NCBI GenBank assembly: GCA_012034865.1
Contig: JAAUOM010000040.1
Span: 1-35,119 of the forward strand
DNA length: 35,119 nt
Direction of reading: 5' to 3'
Source of the DNA: Acaryochloris sp. CRU_2_0
GTDB lineage: Bacteria > Cyanobacteriota > Cyanobacteriia > Thermosynechococcales > Thermosynechococcaceae
The position numbers and the translations under genes were made by a program. Shown here one piece after another: positions 7,521 through 16,632 of this stretch (positions within the stretch are counted from its first letter, which is position 1; each line of letters opens with the position of its first letter). Under the pieces are notes generated by a model. The model did no database searches, was not told the DNA's origin, and saw only the letters and a list, made by a program, of their open reading frames with translations.

Positions 7521-8684
7521 TTATCTTAGCTTTGGCCGAGCTTGGCGGAGAATATCCTGAGCCGATTTCGCCCCTAAGGCGGGTTTGGCGGGGGGTTGTA
7601 CGGTCTGCATAGGCTGTTGCTGGCTTGTGGGTCTTGCTTGGCGCAGAATGTCCTGGGCTGATTTCGCTTTAGGCATGAGCTGAAGTTGAGACCGTACTTT
7701 CTGGACAGGCTGAGTTGAGGTCTTTGGCCTTGCTTGGCGCAGAATAGTTTGTACTGCTTTGGCTCCAGGCGTTAGCTGCACAGGCGATCTCGCAGGTTTT
7801 GCAGGCTTGGGTTTAGAGTCTCGCTCAGGAACATGCCTATACTCGTCAAATACAGGATAATCATAGCCTGGGATGACATAAGGATATCCAAATTCGTTGA
7901 ATCCGTACCTAACCCAAGGATGTCTGCGGTGAGTCCAAGGATGTATGGGGTGAAAAGGTTGATGATGAAAACGGTCAATGCCATGCTGATAAAGAGCAAT
8001 GGGAATACCCAGATTAACCCACTGATCAGGCATAGAGCTATCGGCATTAGATTCTTGACGTCCGTGAATAGCAATCACATGACCATACTGATTGAAAACC
8101 GGGCCTCCACTCATCCCACTACGAGTAAAGTTGCTATAGGCAATGCCATATCCATTTTGTCCTACTTCGGGGAGAATGGTCGTCACTTTACCCGGCATAA
8201 TAAAGAACACAGGACTTTGAATGTTGAGTCCCGGTGTTGGATAGCCCGCTACATGGACAGTATCCGCTTCTCGAACTTGTTCAAAATCCCCTAGTGGCGC
8301 AATATCAAAATCCTCACGACTTTCAAACTGAAACCTGGCCAAATCTACATTGGGCAACCTTTGAATATTTTTAATTCGATATTGAAATTTGTCTTGGATC
8401 GTGACGGTGTACTGGGCATTTCGAGCTAACACATGAGACGTTGTCAGGACTGTGTAGGTATTGTCTTGCTCAGCAATAATCACTCCAGAACCAAAATTCT
8501 CAGAATCATTGATATTTTGAATCAGGACAGTTGTGTTTCTGGCCGTTTGATGAACCGCTGCCTCTCGTTTGAGCTTAATCTCGTCTGCTGTTTGAGCCAA
8601 GACAGGAGAGTAGGTATCAAAAGGCTGGGCTAGGGCTATCATTGTTCCAAGTAGCCCTACTATCAATGTATATCGGGGTTTCAT
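7521..8684 (-). CDS. Secreted trypsin-like serine protease with C-terminal triplicated motif
   Basis: 387 residues from the ATG at 8684, chosen over the upstream in-frame TTG at 8708 because the signal peptide begins here (MKPRYTLIVGLLGTMIALAQ, cleavage near VLAQ-TADE). A chymotrypsin-fold domain follows with the full triad: His in TTSHVLA (84), Asp in NVDLARF (114) and Ser in GMSGGPVF (192). It is a cyanobacterial S1-type trypsin-like peptidase without PDZ. After a Pro/His/Tyr-rich linker (residues 235-290), the C-terminus holds three copies of AK(A/S)xQxILRQARP separated by about 20-30 basic, Pro/Gln-rich residues. The repeats are conserved enough to suggest a binding or anchoring element. 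Substrate unknown. Acts in the periplasm or outside. Confidence 0.85.
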   Translation of the reverse strand: MKPRYTLIVGLLGTMIALAQPFDTYSPVLAQTADEIKLKREAAVHQTARNTTVLIQNINDSENFGSGVIIAEQDNTYTVLTTSHVLARNAQYTVTIQDKFQYRIKNIQRLPNVDLARFQFESREDFDIAPLGDFEQVREADTVHVAGYPTPGLNIQSPVFFIMPGKVTTILPEVGQNGYGIAYSNFTRSGMSGGPVFNQYGHVIAIHGRQESNADSSMPDQWVNLGIPIALYQHGIDRFHHQPFHPIHPWTHRRHPWVRYGFNEFGYPYVIPGYDYPVFDEYRHVPERDSKPKPAKPARSPVQLTPGAKAVQTILRQARPKTSTQPVQKVRSQLQLMPKAKSAQDILRQARPTSQQQPMQTVQPPAKPALGAKSAQDILRQARPKLR

Positions 8685-8957
8685 GATTACGCTTACCCTT
8701 GAATGCAATACATAAGTAATATTTCTCTAGCATCAACGTGTGCAGAGTGATGCAAACACTACAGACCCATGCTTGCTAGCTGGCTAGTATAAATCTAGCT
8801 TAGCGATTTTCCAGCCAGTTCAGCACGTTGGGTTCTTGGTACATTAACCAACTCGGGGAGCATAACTACAGTATATCTGTAGCTCACTTGTGATAGAGCA
8901 AGTCTTTAGTTGTGCTGGCTGCTGGGATTCGTTGCTTTATCAACCCATGAGTATTGT

Positions 8958-10013
8958 TCAAATTCTGTTTGGTTGCAAACACTGAGACGATCTCAAGTCT
9001 GCTAAGGTGGCATTGCCTGTACAAAAGAGTACCGTTTCTAGCTCGGCAATCAGCAGCTCCATCAGGGTGTATACAGCCGTCTCTGATTCATGGGCAGCCT
9101 GGAGAAACGGGTAAGCCATGCCAGCTAAATCGGCTCCTAAGGCGAGGGCTTTGGCAGCATCTAAGCCATTGCGGAGTCCACCAGAGGCGATCAAGGGAAT
9201 ATCGGGGGCAACTGCTCGAATAGAGGTGACACATTCAGCAGTGGGCAATCCCCATTCAGCAAAGGTTTGGCCGAGGTGATGTTGACGCAGATCGGTGGCT
9301 CGTTCACCTTCCACTTTGGCCCAAGAAGTACCACCAGCCCCAGCAACATCAATGGCGGCTACGCCTGCTGCGATCAGCCGCAGAGCAAGGTCAGAGGAAA
9401 TGCCATTGCCGACTTCTTTAACGATGACGGGCACGGGGAGGGTTTGGCATAATTGCTCGATTTGGCTGAGGAGTCCGCGAAAGTTGGTATCGCCACGACT
9501 TTGAATACATTCTTGTAAGGGATTCAGGTGCAAGATCAAAGCGTCAGCGGCGAGTAAATCAATGATCTGACGGCAGGTGTCTGTGTTATAGCCGTAATTG
9601 AGCTGAACCCCCCCCAGATTGGCCAACAGGAGAATATCTGGAGCGTGCGATCGCACGGCAAAGGTATCCGCCGCTTGAGGATGTTCCACGGCGATCCGCT
9701 GCGATCCGACCCCCATCGGAATTTTGAAGTGTTGGGCAACGGTAGCTAAACGCTGGTTAATGGTTTTGGCTAGCTCCGTGCCACCCGTCATTGATGAAAT
9801 CAAGAAGGGTGCGTCTAGAGACTTTCCTAAAAAGGTGGTGGATAACTGGATATCACTCAGGGCTAGCTCCGGTAAACAGCAATGGCTAAACCGATAGCAT
9901 TCAAATCCCGTCGTCACGGTTTTACACTGAACTTTGTCATCTAAACAAATGCGTAAATGATCGGCTTTGCGAGTTTGGATGGCATCGTCTGAAATCTGAG
10001 AAGGAGAAGTCAC
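8958..10013 (-). CDS. fni: Type 2 isopentenyl-diphosphate delta-isomerase
   Basis: About 351 residues. The FMN- and NADPH-dependent enzyme interconverts IPP and DMAPP, feeding carotenoid, phytol and quinone synthesis. Family blocks in order: [13 protein letters not shown] at the N-terminus, [50 protein letters not shown] with [32 protein letters not shown], and [20 protein letters not shown] for flavin phosphate binding. Length is normal. The frame opens with TTG at 10022, but the GTG at 10013 (giving an MTSPSQ start) fits homologue N-termini better; neither has a strong ribosome site. It stands alone on the minus strand, apart from MEP-pathway genes. Confidence 0.93.
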   Translation of the reverse strand: MTSPSQISDDAIQTRKADHLRICLDDKVQCKTVTTGFECYRFSHCCLPELALSDIQLSTTFLGKSLDAPFLISSMTGGTELAKTINQRLATVAQHFKIPMGVGSQRIAVEHPQAADTFAVRSHAPDILLLANLGGVQLNYGYNTDTCRQIIDLLAADALILHLNPLQECIQSRGDTNFRGLLSQIEQLCQTLPVPVIVKEVGNGISSDLALRLIAAGVAAIDVAGAGGTSWAKVEGERATDLRQHHLGQTFAEWGLPTAECVTSIRAVAPDIPLIASGGLRNGLDAAKALALGADLAGMAYPFLQAAHESETAVYTLMELLIAELETVLFCTGNATLADLRSSQCLQPNRI

Positions 10014-10198
10014 TAAGATCAAATCAGGAATAAAACATCCACCGGAAGGATGTCTATGACAACATCACGACTAGCAGCTCTCTCCATTATGCAAAAAAAC
10101 TGGATTTTCAGGTCATGCCAAAACTTTGGGTCGTGGGGCACACTTACAGAAATCTGTTATCTTCTGCTCCAGACTTTGGGAACTAACAGAGGTAGAAA

Positions 10199-10561
10199 AT
10201 GAAAGTACTGCTGACGAGTTTGTTTGTGGTTTTGCTGGAGGTTGCATGGCTGTTCTTCGCTGCCCTTCCTGCCCCTGCAACAACCTGGGAATTAGCGGCT
10301 GAGACTGAGCAAGGTTTAGTTCGCCAATATTTTGATCGCGATTCCATTGATAGGTCAGGGACAGAAATTACCGTGAAGAGTTACTACATTGATGAGCGAT
10401 CAAGCCCCCAACGGACTGATTACGTAACGGCCTATGATTGTGCTGTTTACCTATTTAAGGATATGGAAATCAATGGTCAATCTACAGATAGCAGTTGGCA
10501 ACCGCTAGTGGCTGATCCACTCAATGAAGCGCTTCGCGATCGCCTCTGCGAAGAAAGTTAA
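10199..10561 (+). CDS. Small exported protein, surface-adhesin E-like
   Basis: A 120-residue protein with AGAGGTAG before the ATG. Residues 1-28 are a signal peptide (VLLTSLFVVLLEVAWLFFAALPAPA). The mature part has the pattern WELAAET...VRQYFDRDSIDRSG...ITVKSYYIDE...YDCAVYLFK, which recalls the surface-adhesin protein E / small envelope protein fold in which a Trp-start strand leads to a 'YFDxxSI' motif. Two cysteines (in YDCAV and RLCEES) could form a disulfide. Expected in the periplasm. Function unknown; the family suggestion is from memory. Confidence 0.7.
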   Translation: MKVLLTSLFVVLLEVAWLFFAALPAPATTWELAAETEQGLVRQYFDRDSIDRSGTEITVKSYYIDERSSPQRTDYVTAYDCAVYLFKDMEINGQSTDSSWQPLVADPLNEALRDRLCEES

Positions 10562-10748
10562 AGGGACATGACTCATGATAACACAGATATTAATTGACCC
10601 TTAGAGCCACCAACAATCACGATCAAGCTTTAGCGTCATTTGTATCTAGAAACTGGGATAGCCTCCAAATATTCTGGGCTATACTTGTCAAGGCGATTGA
10701 GTTCCATAAAAAAAGGGACTCAACGTTTTTTTGTTTGATGTTTTTGAG

Positions 10749-12344
10749 ATGATCAGCGGGATGCTTCCTCTGTTTGCAACTTTCATATGGATACAGACTT
10801 CAGCTTTACCCATTGCACCACCAACCTTACCCCCAACTCAGATCCAATCAGCATCTCCCTTTACTCAAAATTTACCCCTTGCTCAAACCGCCCCATCTCA
10901 ACAAACCGGCGATCTTCAGACACAGATTATCCAGCAAGCCGTTGAGTTTCGCGCACTCCCTGGCAAGCTAGACAAGGTGCCTGTCTTCAATAGCAATAGT
11001 CCTGAGGTGCTTAGGCGATCGGGAATATTGTTGTCTACCTTTCCCCCCATGGGAAAGCGTCAACCCAGTGCCCATCTCAATTTTGCCTTTAATGGCCGCT
11101 TCGATATTTTTGCTCACCATGTTGCTAAAACCGATCGCCCCGATGATACACCCACCCTTTATCAAGGAATTTTGCTCTATAACCCCAGTCGCACCCGCAG
11201 TATTACCATCAAAGTTTTGCAATCGGCTACTTTCTTGGGAACACCCGATGCCCCCTTTATTGAATTACCTCCTCAGGTCAATAATGATTTTGGCAGAATT
11301 TTTTCTGGACCCGGTGGACGAGTAGTGGATCACGTTTTAAGAGGGCGTCGCCAAACCCACTGGCCACCCGTCATTTATTTGCGTCCAAGTCAAAGTCAGA
11401 TGCTGATGAATCTCCCCATTCCTGTACCGCGCACCTTGACCGCTAAACAACCTGTCAGAGGGCCAGAGGCGCAAAAGGCCAATGCCCTAGCTCTCGCAAC
11501 TAACACGCTTCCTCGCAATACGGCTTCATCTTCTAACACTCGCTCTACCTTGGCTCATTTACAAACCGATGGGCCTGTGTATATGGCCAGTATGGCGATG
11601 TTAGCACCCTTCAATGCGGATGGGACTGAAGCTATTCCCACCAAAAGAGATTGGGAGCAGTTATTGATTGATGGGGAACTACTCTCTCCCCGTGATCTAT
11701 CCCCTTCTCCTTTAACGCAAAGCACCGAGCCGTTTTACTATGGTCGAGTCGCGGGGGTCAGTCGAGGTTCCCTCTGGAAAGCCCAACTTACAGATGATGC
11801 TACTAGTCAGCAGTTAACCATTCCCAAACCTGGCCACATGTTTGCCTACGGTCTGAACACATTGCAAAGGGGAACCTTTGGAACAGGACAAGTGCAAAGT
11901 GCGCCCATGCTAGTGCGATATCCAGATACTGCGTATCTGGCTCATGGTAATTACGGGATTCACTACGATCTAACCTTGCCACTTTACAATCCCACTTCCC
12001 AAGACCAGAAGGTTGTGATTGGTATGCAGACCCCCCTAAAGCACGATCGCAACGCAGCAGGTCTTAATTTTTGGCGATCAAACACTGCGCCTGTCTTTTT
12101 TCGCGGTACTGTGCGAGTGCGGTATAAAGATGATGAAGGCAATCCCCAGTTGCACTACGTTCACCTGGTGCAAAAGCAAGGTCAAGAAAGTGAACCTCTC
12201 GTGGCCTTAACCTTAAAACCAGAGGAAAATCGATTGGTGAATGTGGACTATATTTATCCACCCGATGCTACGCCGCCGCAGGTTCTTACAGTTAAAACAG
12301 ACCTATCCTTGATCGCCGGAGTTAGGTATGAGCCTAAATGTTGA
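10749..12344 (+). CDS. DUF3370 family protein
   Basis: About 531 residues from the ATG at 10749; the frame extends to a TTG at 10731. There is an N-terminal hydrophobic segment (MLPLFATFIWIQTSALPIA) then a Pro/Gln-rich stretch. The body matches the cyanobacterial DUF3370 family: EFRALPGKLDKVPVFNSNSP, GILLSTFPPMGKRQPSAHLN, FNGRFDIFAHHVAK, LYQGILLYNPS, then strand-rich sequence to YGIHYDLTLPLYNPTS and a conserved end near SLIAGVRYEP. Probably an exported beta-rich surface protein; function unknown. Its last 17 bases overlap the start of the 6-phosphogluconolactonase gene in another frame, implying translational coupling. Confidence 0.82.
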   Translation: MISGMLPLFATFIWIQTSALPIAPPTLPPTQIQSASPFTQNLPLAQTAPSQQTGDLQTQIIQQAVEFRALPGKLDKVPVFNSNSPEVLRRSGILLSTFPPMGKRQPSAHLNFAFNGRFDIFAHHVAKTDRPDDTPTLYQGILLYNPSRTRSITIKVLQSATFLGTPDAPFIELPPQVNNDFGRIFSGPGGRVVDHVLRGRRQTHWPPVIYLRPSQSQMLMNLPIPVPRTLTAKQPVRGPEAQKANALALATNTLPRNTASSSNTRSTLAHLQTDGPVYMASMAMLAPFNADGTEAIPTKRDWEQLLIDGELLSPRDLSPSPLTQSTEPFYYGRVAGVSRGSLWKAQLTDDATSQQLTIPKPGHMFAYGLNTLQRGTFGTGQVQSAPMLVRYPDTAYLAHGNYGIHYDLTLPLYNPTSQDQKVVIGMQTPLKHDRNAAGLNFWRSNTAPVFFRGTVRVRYKDDEGNPQLHYVHLVQKQGQESEPLVALTLKPEENRLVNVDYIYPPDATPPQVLTVKTDLSLIAGVRYEPKC

Positions 12345-13059
12345 AATTTTTGCTGATTTGTCACCGTTAATTGATCGTGCTTTAGAGCTGACTTTAGGGG
12401 CAATCCAAGCTGCGATCGCCCAGCGGGGGCGCTTTACCATCGCTTTGGCAGGGGGCAATACCCCCCAACCCTTATACGAGCAATTGGCAACTCAAGATCT
12501 GCCGTGGCAAGACATCTTTATCTTTTGGGGAGATGAGCGCTATGTGCCGATGTCCGATCCGCAGAGCAATGCGGGCATGGCGGCGAAAGCCTGGTTAAAT
12601 CAGGTTAATATCCCGCCAGAAAATATTTTTCCCATGCCCACCCAAGCCCCAGATCCACAGGAGGCTGCTCAAACCTACGCGCAACAGTTGCAAGCCTTTT
12701 TCCGGCCAGACGCCCCAGAATGGCCTCGTTTTGATTTGGTGTTATTGGGATTAGGATCCGATGGTCATACCGCCAGTCTGTTTCCGCACACGGCGGCGTT
12801 ACAGGTGTGCGATCGCACCGTCACAGTGGGCAGCAAAGAGGGTCAACCTCGCCTAACCCTCACGGTACCTATCCTCAACGAAGCTCGATGTATCCTATTT
12901 CTGGTTACAGGTGCCAATAAACAAGAAGCCCTCACCCAGATTTTTGCTGAACAATCCGATGCCACTCAGTTTCCAGCCCGGTTAATTCAGCCCAGGGATG
13001 GCCAACTGTTCTGGTTGCTTGATACTGCGGCTGGAGAACCCCTTAAAAACTACAGATAA
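12328..13059 (+). CDS. pgl: 6-phosphogluconolactonase
   Basis: A 243-residue cytosolic enzyme that hydrolyses 6-phosphogluconolactone in the oxidative pentose phosphate pathway, the main dark and heterotrophic carbon route of cyanobacteria. Family signatures: TIALAGGNTPQPLYEQL (phosphate loop), IFWGDERYVPMSDPQSN, LVLLGLGSDGHTASLFPHT, and RLTLTVPILNEARCILFLVTG. Length and order are normal. It starts inside the 3' end of the DUF3370 gene (17-base overlap), so the two are likely cotranscribed; DUF3370 has no known link to sugar metabolism. Confidence 0.95.
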   Translation: MSLNVEIFADLSPLIDRALELTLGAIQAAIAQRGRFTIALAGGNTPQPLYEQLATQDLPWQDIFIFWGDERYVPMSDPQSNAGMAAKAWLNQVNIPPENIFPMPTQAPDPQEAAQTYAQQLQAFFRPDAPEWPRFDLVLLGLGSDGHTASLFPHTAALQVCDRTVTVGSKEGQPRLTLTVPILNEARCILFLVTGANKQEALTQIFAEQSDATQFPARLIQPRDGQLFWLLDTAAGEPLKNYR

Positions 13060-13146
13060 ACTAGAGTATTAACTACACAATTTCAGTCAAATTAGCCCTC
13101 AACCTGAGAATTCAGATTAAGTTACCCAATCAATTGGGTACACTCT

Positions 13147-13275
13147 ATGAAGCACAGCCATAGTAACTGGAGTGATGTTTTAAGTGATAAAGATCTAGCG
13201 TACCTCCATAATTCTCAGGAGCATGGTAACTACGATTATCTCTTGTACTATGTGGGAAATAGCGACAAACTATGA
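13147..13275 (+). CDS. Possible 42-residue small ORF coupled to the FHA gene
   Basis: An ATG at 13147 opens 42 codons ending TGA at 13273-13275. That stop overlaps the ATG of the FHA gene (13272) as ATGA, the classic translational-coupling arrangement. The peptide is polar and Tyr/His/Asp-rich (starts MKHSHSNWSDVLSDKDLAYL, ends YVGNSDKL), with no signal peptide and no family I know. The region before it has only a weak ribosome site. It may be a real leader or small protein, or chance. Confidence 0.35.
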   Translation: MKHSHSNWSDVLSDKDLAYLHNSQEHGNYDYLLYYVGNSDKL

Positions 13276-14039
13276 TTATTTGTCCCCATTGTCTTCATCA
13301 AAATCCCAATAACACACCCACTTGTGAAGTGTGTCAAACTACCTTGCCCACCGCCAGTAGCTGTCCAAACTGTGGTGCATCGATGCAGTTGGGGGCTCAA
13401 TTTTGTGGTCAATGTGGTTTTAATCTTGCTGTGGAGAATAATCTTGTAGAAGCAGAAAAGCTCCTCAACTCAGAACACCCCGATCCTCCTGCACCATGGC
13501 AATCCGAGCCAGACAACCCCTTTTTATTTCCCCCTTCTCAGCCTCCCGATCCGTTAGTCGTACCTGATTTTATTGAGGAGCAAGCCTCTGATTATCCCCC
13601 TCAGACCCAATATGGACAACCCGATGTTAGGTTACCTTTTGGCTCACCTACCCCGCTAGTTTATGCTGAATTGGCTCCCCAACCCAGCCATTCTCAGACC
13701 CAATTGCAACAACAAACGGTTCAGCTCATCCATATGCAAACCAACACCACCCTAGATCTGCCCTTAAACTTAAAGCTGATTCATCTGGGTAAACCCAATA
13801 AGCGGGTTCCTCCAGACATTGACGTTTCCAGTTTTCCGAATGCTGAAGTTGTTTCTCGCGTTCATGCGGACATTCGGGTTGAAGGGGGTCATTATTTCAT
13901 AGAAGATGTGGGTAGCTCCAATGGTACTTACATCAATAACGTGCCACTATTACCAGGGAATCGGCATCGATTGCGCTTAGGCGATCGCATTGCCCTGGGT
14001 AAAGGCAACTTAGTTACTTTTGTGTTCCAACTCAATTGA
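13272..14039 (+). CDS. Zinc-ribbon / FHA domain protein
   Basis: A 255-residue protein. Residues 4-53 carry four CxxC pairs (CPHC, CEVC, CPNC, CGQC): a double zinc ribbon. Residues 65-140 are a Pro/Gln-rich linker. Residues 155-254 form an FHA phosphothreonine-binding domain with the landmark pattern LIHLGKPN, VSRVHADIRVEGGHYFIEDV and GSSNGTYINN, then LRLGDRIALGKGNLVTFVF. The Ser of SRxH and the SSNG Asn that contact phosphopeptide are present. The stop at 14037-14039 is 4 bases before the likely GTG of the next gene, which also starts with an FHA domain, so the pair probably works in one Ser/Thr phosphorylation circuit. Confidence 0.88.
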   Translation: MIICPHCLHQNPNNTPTCEVCQTTLPTASSCPNCGASMQLGAQFCGQCGFNLAVENNLVEAEKLLNSEHPDPPAPWQSEPDNPFLFPPSQPPDPLVVPDFIEEQASDYPPQTQYGQPDVRLPFGSPTPLVYAELAPQPSHSQTQLQQQTVQLIHMQTNTTLDLPLNLKLIHLGKPNKRVPPDIDVSSFPNAEVVSRVHADIRVEGGHYFIEDVGSSNGTYINNVPLLPGNRHRLRLGDRIALGKGNLVTFVFQLN

Positions 14040-14043
14040 TACC

Positions 14044-15444
14044 GTGATTACTCTAACGCTCCTACATCCCGTACAATCAACTCCCGTTCAAAGTTGGAGC
14101 TTTGAGCAAAATCCTGTCATTCGCATTGGTCGAGCTGTAGATAACCATGTCGTTCTCTATAGTGCGGTGGTTTCCCGCTACCATGTCGAACTCCGGCAGA
14201 CAGGAACGCAGTGGGAAGTGGTTAATATCGGCACCAATGGCACTTATCTGGATGGTAAACGGGTTCACCAAGCTCCCCTCGCCGATGGCAACATCATGCG
14301 TCTGGCTCGCTCTGGTCCCAATATTCAAGTCCATATTGATCAAAGCGATAGTGTTGAGGAACATCGCCAACAGCCTGAGGTTAATACCTCAGCCTATGCC
14401 CCTAGTTCACCCACCCAAGCCCAGTCTCGCTCATCTTTAGAAGCGGTTGCTGCTTCCTCCGCAGTGCCTGCTTCCGATAGCCGTAATGCGGAGCAGCCGT
14501 TTCGAGCGGTGGGACGCTCCCCTTTCCCCCAAGCGTTGCAAAAGGATCTGCAGAATTTTTTTTATCCTTGTTCAGACAATGGCTTACACCCTGCAGTTCA
14601 TTGTCAAGAGTTACTGACCCATAAAGGTTCCTTAGTCTGTACCGATTGTGGACTGCCCTTGAAGGTATGGCGACAAGTGGGTCAATACTGTATTCTCAAA
14701 CCCCTGGGCACAGGTGATAATACCTTTATTGCTTGGCGTGACGGGCATGTGGTGATCCTGAAAACCCTCCAACAGGAATGGCTCGATCATCAAGAGGCTT
14801 TGCTGGCTTTTCAATCACAGGCAACTCAACTATGTCAGATGAGCCATCCCGGTATGCCCAAAATTTATGAAGCCTTTGAAGCGGAAGGTCAACCTTATCT
14901 CGTTAGTGAGATGATTTATGGCCAAAACCTGAAACAATGGGTGTCTGAGCGTGGTCCCCTCTCGCAAGTGCAAACCATTCAATGGCTGACAGATGTCTGT
15001 GACGTCTTAGACTATCTTCACCAACAATCTCCTGCTGTCATTCATTGCAATCTTAAACCTGCTAATCTGTTACGACCAACCATCCCTCACGGGTTCAAAG
15101 AGGTGGTATTGGTCAATTTTGGTGAGATGCAACTTTTGAGTCCCGATGCCGGTACATTTATTGGCTCCGTGGGCTATACCGCCCCTGAGCTGCAAGCGGG
15201 CAAAGCTGTTCCCGCTTCTGATCTTTATGCTTTGGGAGCTGCCTTAGTGTATATTCTCACAGGCCAAGAACCCGATGCCTTTTATCGACTAGGGGATGAA
15301 GAGTTTCGATTGCATGTTGAGGATGTCCCGCGATTAAGTCCTGAAATGGCTGTTTTGATCCAGCAATTGACCCATCCCCACCCCCTAGAACGCTATGCTT
15401 CTGCGGCTGACGTCGCCCAAGCGATGAAAGCCCTTTTGCCTTAG
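14044..15444 (+). CDS. FHA domain - pseudokinase protein
   Basis: 466 residues from GTG 14044; a TTG at 14020 in the same frame would add eight. Order: FHA domain over the first 95 residues (IRIGRAVDNHVVL, SRYHVEL, GTNGTYLDG), a Ser/Ala/Pro-rich linker, a cysteine cluster (C...C...CTDC) like the zinc ribbon of cyanobacterial kinases, then a Ser/Thr kinase fold (KPLGTGDNTFIAW, VVILKTL with the ATP-site Lys, VSEMIYGQNLKQW, DLYALGAALVYILTG). Both catalytic aspartates are replaced by Asn: the HRD loop reads HCNLKPAN (codon 15049-15051) and DFG reads NFG (codon 15115-15117). The glycine loop also lacks its third Gly. It is therefore predicted to be catalytically dead and to act as a binding scaffold. 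Probably in one operon with the preceding FHA gene. Confidence 0.88.
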   Translation: MITLTLLHPVQSTPVQSWSFEQNPVIRIGRAVDNHVVLYSAVVSRYHVELRQTGTQWEVVNIGTNGTYLDGKRVHQAPLADGNIMRLARSGPNIQVHIDQSDSVEEHRQQPEVNTSAYAPSSPTQAQSRSSLEAVAASSAVPASDSRNAEQPFRAVGRSPFPQALQKDLQNFFYPCSDNGLHPAVHCQELLTHKGSLVCTDCGLPLKVWRQVGQYCILKPLGTGDNTFIAWRDGHVVILKTLQQEWLDHQEALLAFQSQATQLCQMSHPGMPKIYEAFEAEGQPYLVSEMIYGQNLKQWVSERGPLSQVQTIQWLTDVCDVLDYLHQQSPAVIHCNLKPANLLRPTIPHGFKEVVLVNFGEMQLLSPDAGTFIGSVGYTAPELQAGKAVPASDLYALGAALVYILTGQEPDAFYRLGDEEFRLHVEDVPRLSPEMAVLIQQLTHPHPLERYASAADVAQAMKALLP

Positions 15445-15586
15445 TCTTTATTACCCCGCCGCCACATCTCAATGGGGAACAACATTTCAGATTATCCGTC
15501 TCCTTAAAAGGTCATACAGGGACTTAAAGAATGCGGTCTAGACATTCTTATAGCTCTCAACAAACCTTGGGCAGGAGTCACGGTGG

Positions 15587-16526
15587 ATGGGTTGGGCAGG
15601 ACTCAAACGCTACACACAGTATAGGATGATCGGCTTCATCGCCAGTCTCAGCCTTGCTTACCTAGGCGTTTGTTTATTTTTCTTTGTCCGTCAAGAAGCA
15701 CTGCTTTACAATCCTAAACGAACCTTGGTGACGGTGCCGAGTAACCGCCCGTTCCATTTACCATTCAAGATGTGACCCTTCCCGTGGGCACTGGCTCAGA
15801 CTATCTTCGCGGTTGGTGGATTCCAGCACCTCAACCGGACGAGATGGTCGTTATTCTTCCCCATGAACCCAAAAAATTGTCAATGAGCCTAAGGTGATTC
15901 TCTATTTCATCGGCAGGGGGGGCAATAAAGGATCTTACTTGCCACGAGTAGAAGGGTTTCATCAATTGGGGTTTTCAGTCTTGTTGGTGGATTATCGGGG
16001 GTTTGGGAATAGTCATCCTCGTCATCCCAATGAATCGAGGCTATACGAAGATAGTCAGGCAGCATGGCACTATTTAACCCAAATTCGCAATATTCCTGCC
16101 CAGGACATTGTCATCTATGGAGAATCCCTGGGTGGGGCTGTAGCCGTTGATCTGGCAGTGAAGCAGCCAGATGCATCTGGATTAATTGTGCAAAGTTCGT
16201 TTACTTCTATGCCAGCCATCGTCAAAGAAACAGGCTATTTTCGGCTGTTGCCTGTGGATTGGATCTTGACGCAACGATTCAATTCCTTGGCCAAGGTGCG
16301 ATCGCTCAAAATCCCTGTGTTGTTTCTGCATGGAACTGCCGATACCGTTGTACCTTCTTGGATGAGCCGTTCTCTGTATCAGGCCACACCACCAGATATA
16401 CCTAAGGAACTCTTGTTTGTGCCAGAGAGCGGCCATTTCAGTATTTACCGGCCTGGAGCATATTCGTATCTACGGGCAATTCAGCGCTTGATCCATGAAC
16501 CGCGATCGCAAGTTATCAGCCGCTAA
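15587..16526 (+). pseudogene. Membrane-anchored alpha/beta hydrolase, broken by two frameshifts
   Basis: Three successive frames make one alpha/beta hydrolase. The first part (15587-about 15757) has an N-terminal membrane helix (IGFIASLSLAYLGVCLFFFV) and RQEALLYNP. The second (about 15758-15875) reads TIQDVTLPVGTGSDYLRGWW. The third (about 15876-16526) holds KVILYFIGRGGNKG, VDYRGFGNS, the nucleophile elbow YGESLGGAVAV, the acid region HGTADTVVP and ESGHFSIY with the catalytic His. One missing A in CCA/TTT near 15757 and one missing A in the A6 run at 15871-15876 would restore a single protein of about 313 residues. All catalytic residues survive, so the breaks are recent or are sequencing errors. 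Start at ATG 15587 (AGGAG ahead) or 15626. Confidence 0.8.
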
Positions 16527-16591
16527 GGGGTTGATCTTTTAGCCCATCGCCAACGCTCCAATTAAGGTTATGAGAGGAATGAGTCCAAACC

Positions 16592-16614
16592 ACTCCCTTC
16601 CGAGGCTAGGGAGT
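16592..16614 (-). terminator. Weak hairpin between convergent genes
   Basis: ACTCCCT (16592-16598) pairs with AGGGAGT (16608-16614) over a 9-base loop, in the short gap between the plus-strand hydrolase and the minus-strand binding-protein gene. There is no good T run, so terminator function is tentative. Confidence 0.35.
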
Positions 16615-16632
16615 ACCATCGGTGGCCACGGG

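Noticed and set aside
15868-15880. Programmed -1 frameshifting at the A6 run of the alpha/beta hydrolase
   Set aside because: A second frameshift upstream near 15757 is not at a slippery sequence, so decay or sequencing error explains the gene better.
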